Assembly: GCF_018138145.1 (NCBI RefSeq)
Contig: NZ_CP073104.1
Location: 5,647,001 to 5,711,000, forward strand
From: Pseudomonas sp. SCA2728.1_7
Lineage (GTDB): Bacteria; Pseudomonadota; Gammaproteobacteria; Pseudomonadales; Pseudomonadaceae
Direction of reading: 5' to 3'
Length of the DNA stretch: 64,000 nucleotides
Positions 63,746 to 64,000 of the stretch are shown here, one piece after another. The stretch's first letter is position 1. The number at the start of each line of letters is the position of its first letter. The translations under genes and the position numbers were made by a program. The notes under the pieces are model-generated. The model was not told the DNA's origin. It saw nothing but the letters and a program-made list of their open reading frames with translations, and did no database searches.

Positions 63746-64000
63746 GTGAATTTCAACAGCGACAGCATTGAGCTGTTTCTTGCGGTGATCGAACGCGGCT
63801 CGTTTTCAGCGGCGGCTCGCGCATTAGGTCGAGTGCCTTCCGCCGTCAGCATGAGCATTGGCAACCTCGAGGCCGAACTGGGTTATCTGCTGTTCGACCG
63901 CAGTCATCGCGAACCGCAACCCACGGCGATGGCGCTGTCGCTGGTGCCGCACGCACGGCTGATCGCCGAGCAACTCAAGCAACTGCAAGTGCATGCCGTG
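63746..64000 (+). CDS. LysR-family regulator, N-terminal part (runs off the right edge)
   Basis: A GTG start after AGGTGTGAAAA opens a frame of 85 codons to the window end. The helix-turn-helix reads IELFLAVIERGSFSAAARAL, then GRVPSAVSMSIGNLEAELGY and LLFDRS. It is divergent from the PACE transporter with 121 bases between, so it probably controls it. Confidence 0.9.
   Translation, partial: MNFNSDSIELFLAVIERGSFSAAARALGRVPSAVSMSIGNLEAELGYLLFDRSHREPQPTAMALSLVPHARLIAEQLKQLQVHAV

Overview
The window is a chromosomal stretch of a fluorescent-group Pseudomonas (P. fluorescens/koreensis-like). This is judged from the gene content and order: glycine-cleavage genes with a GcsR-type regulator, arcDABC, the Entner-Doudoroff/glucose-uptake cluster with HexR and GltR/GtrS, and a fadD2-fadD1 pair. 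It is also judged from the dense set of REP hairpins built on GAGCCTGCTCGCGA. No rRNA, tRNA, CRISPR array, prophage or intact insertion sequence was seen. The window reads as core genome interrupted by small palindromic repeats.

Layout. 1-5.5 kb: start of sdaA, gcvP, gcvH and the sigma-54 activator gcsR, with a readable -24/-12 promoter and three operator-like sites in front of gcvH. 5.5-13.2 kb: a 142-bp tandem repeat array, then a DUF5064 gene and arcC, arcB, arcA, arcD (arginine deiminase pathway), with a second, divergent arcD paralogue coupled to an AlkA-like glycosylase. 14.4-18.7 kb: a CoA-transferase, a dCache chemoreceptor and a DUF454 membrane protein. 18.8-23.9 kb: a heme-uptake signalling locus (ECF sigma, FecR-like anti-sigma, TonB receptor, heme oxygenase) with two Fur-box-like sequences.

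24-43 kb: central glucose metabolism. It holds gapA divergent from edd-glk-gltR-gtrS, an AGE-family sugar isomerase, the gtsABCD glucose ABC transporter, oprB, a hexose-6-phosphate mutarotase, hexR, and zwf-pgl-eda. Together these genes take up glucose through the outer and inner membranes, phosphorylate it, and pass it through the Entner-Doudoroff route to pyruvate and glyceraldehyde-3-phosphate. HexR-type sites lie between gapA and edd. Leaders of at least six of these genes carry A-rich AACAACAA-type motifs expected for Hfq/Crc repression.

43-64 kb: mixed small transcription units. They include a dioxygenase-like protein without iron ligands, a PLP enzyme, a PA2169-family four-helix protein behind a sigma-54 promoter, the phaJ1/hydrolase/fadD2/fadD1 fatty-acid group, a CsbD stress protein, BrkB plus peptide deformylase, a lysine-rich 36-residue protein and a fatty-acid desaturase. 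An ECF sigma factor translationally coupled to a glycine-betaine-type binding protein follows. A BdlA-like PAS-PAS-MCP protein with a long leader containing a small ORF, an MFS transporter, and a PACE efflux pump divergent from a LysR regulator complete the window.

The most unusual points are the ECF sigma/OpuAC coupling, the structured leader of the BdlA-like gene, the shared 13-base leader word in gapA, edd and gltR, the duplicated REPIN within the gts region, and the mosaic ~140-bp repeats. No clearly new multi-gene system was identified.
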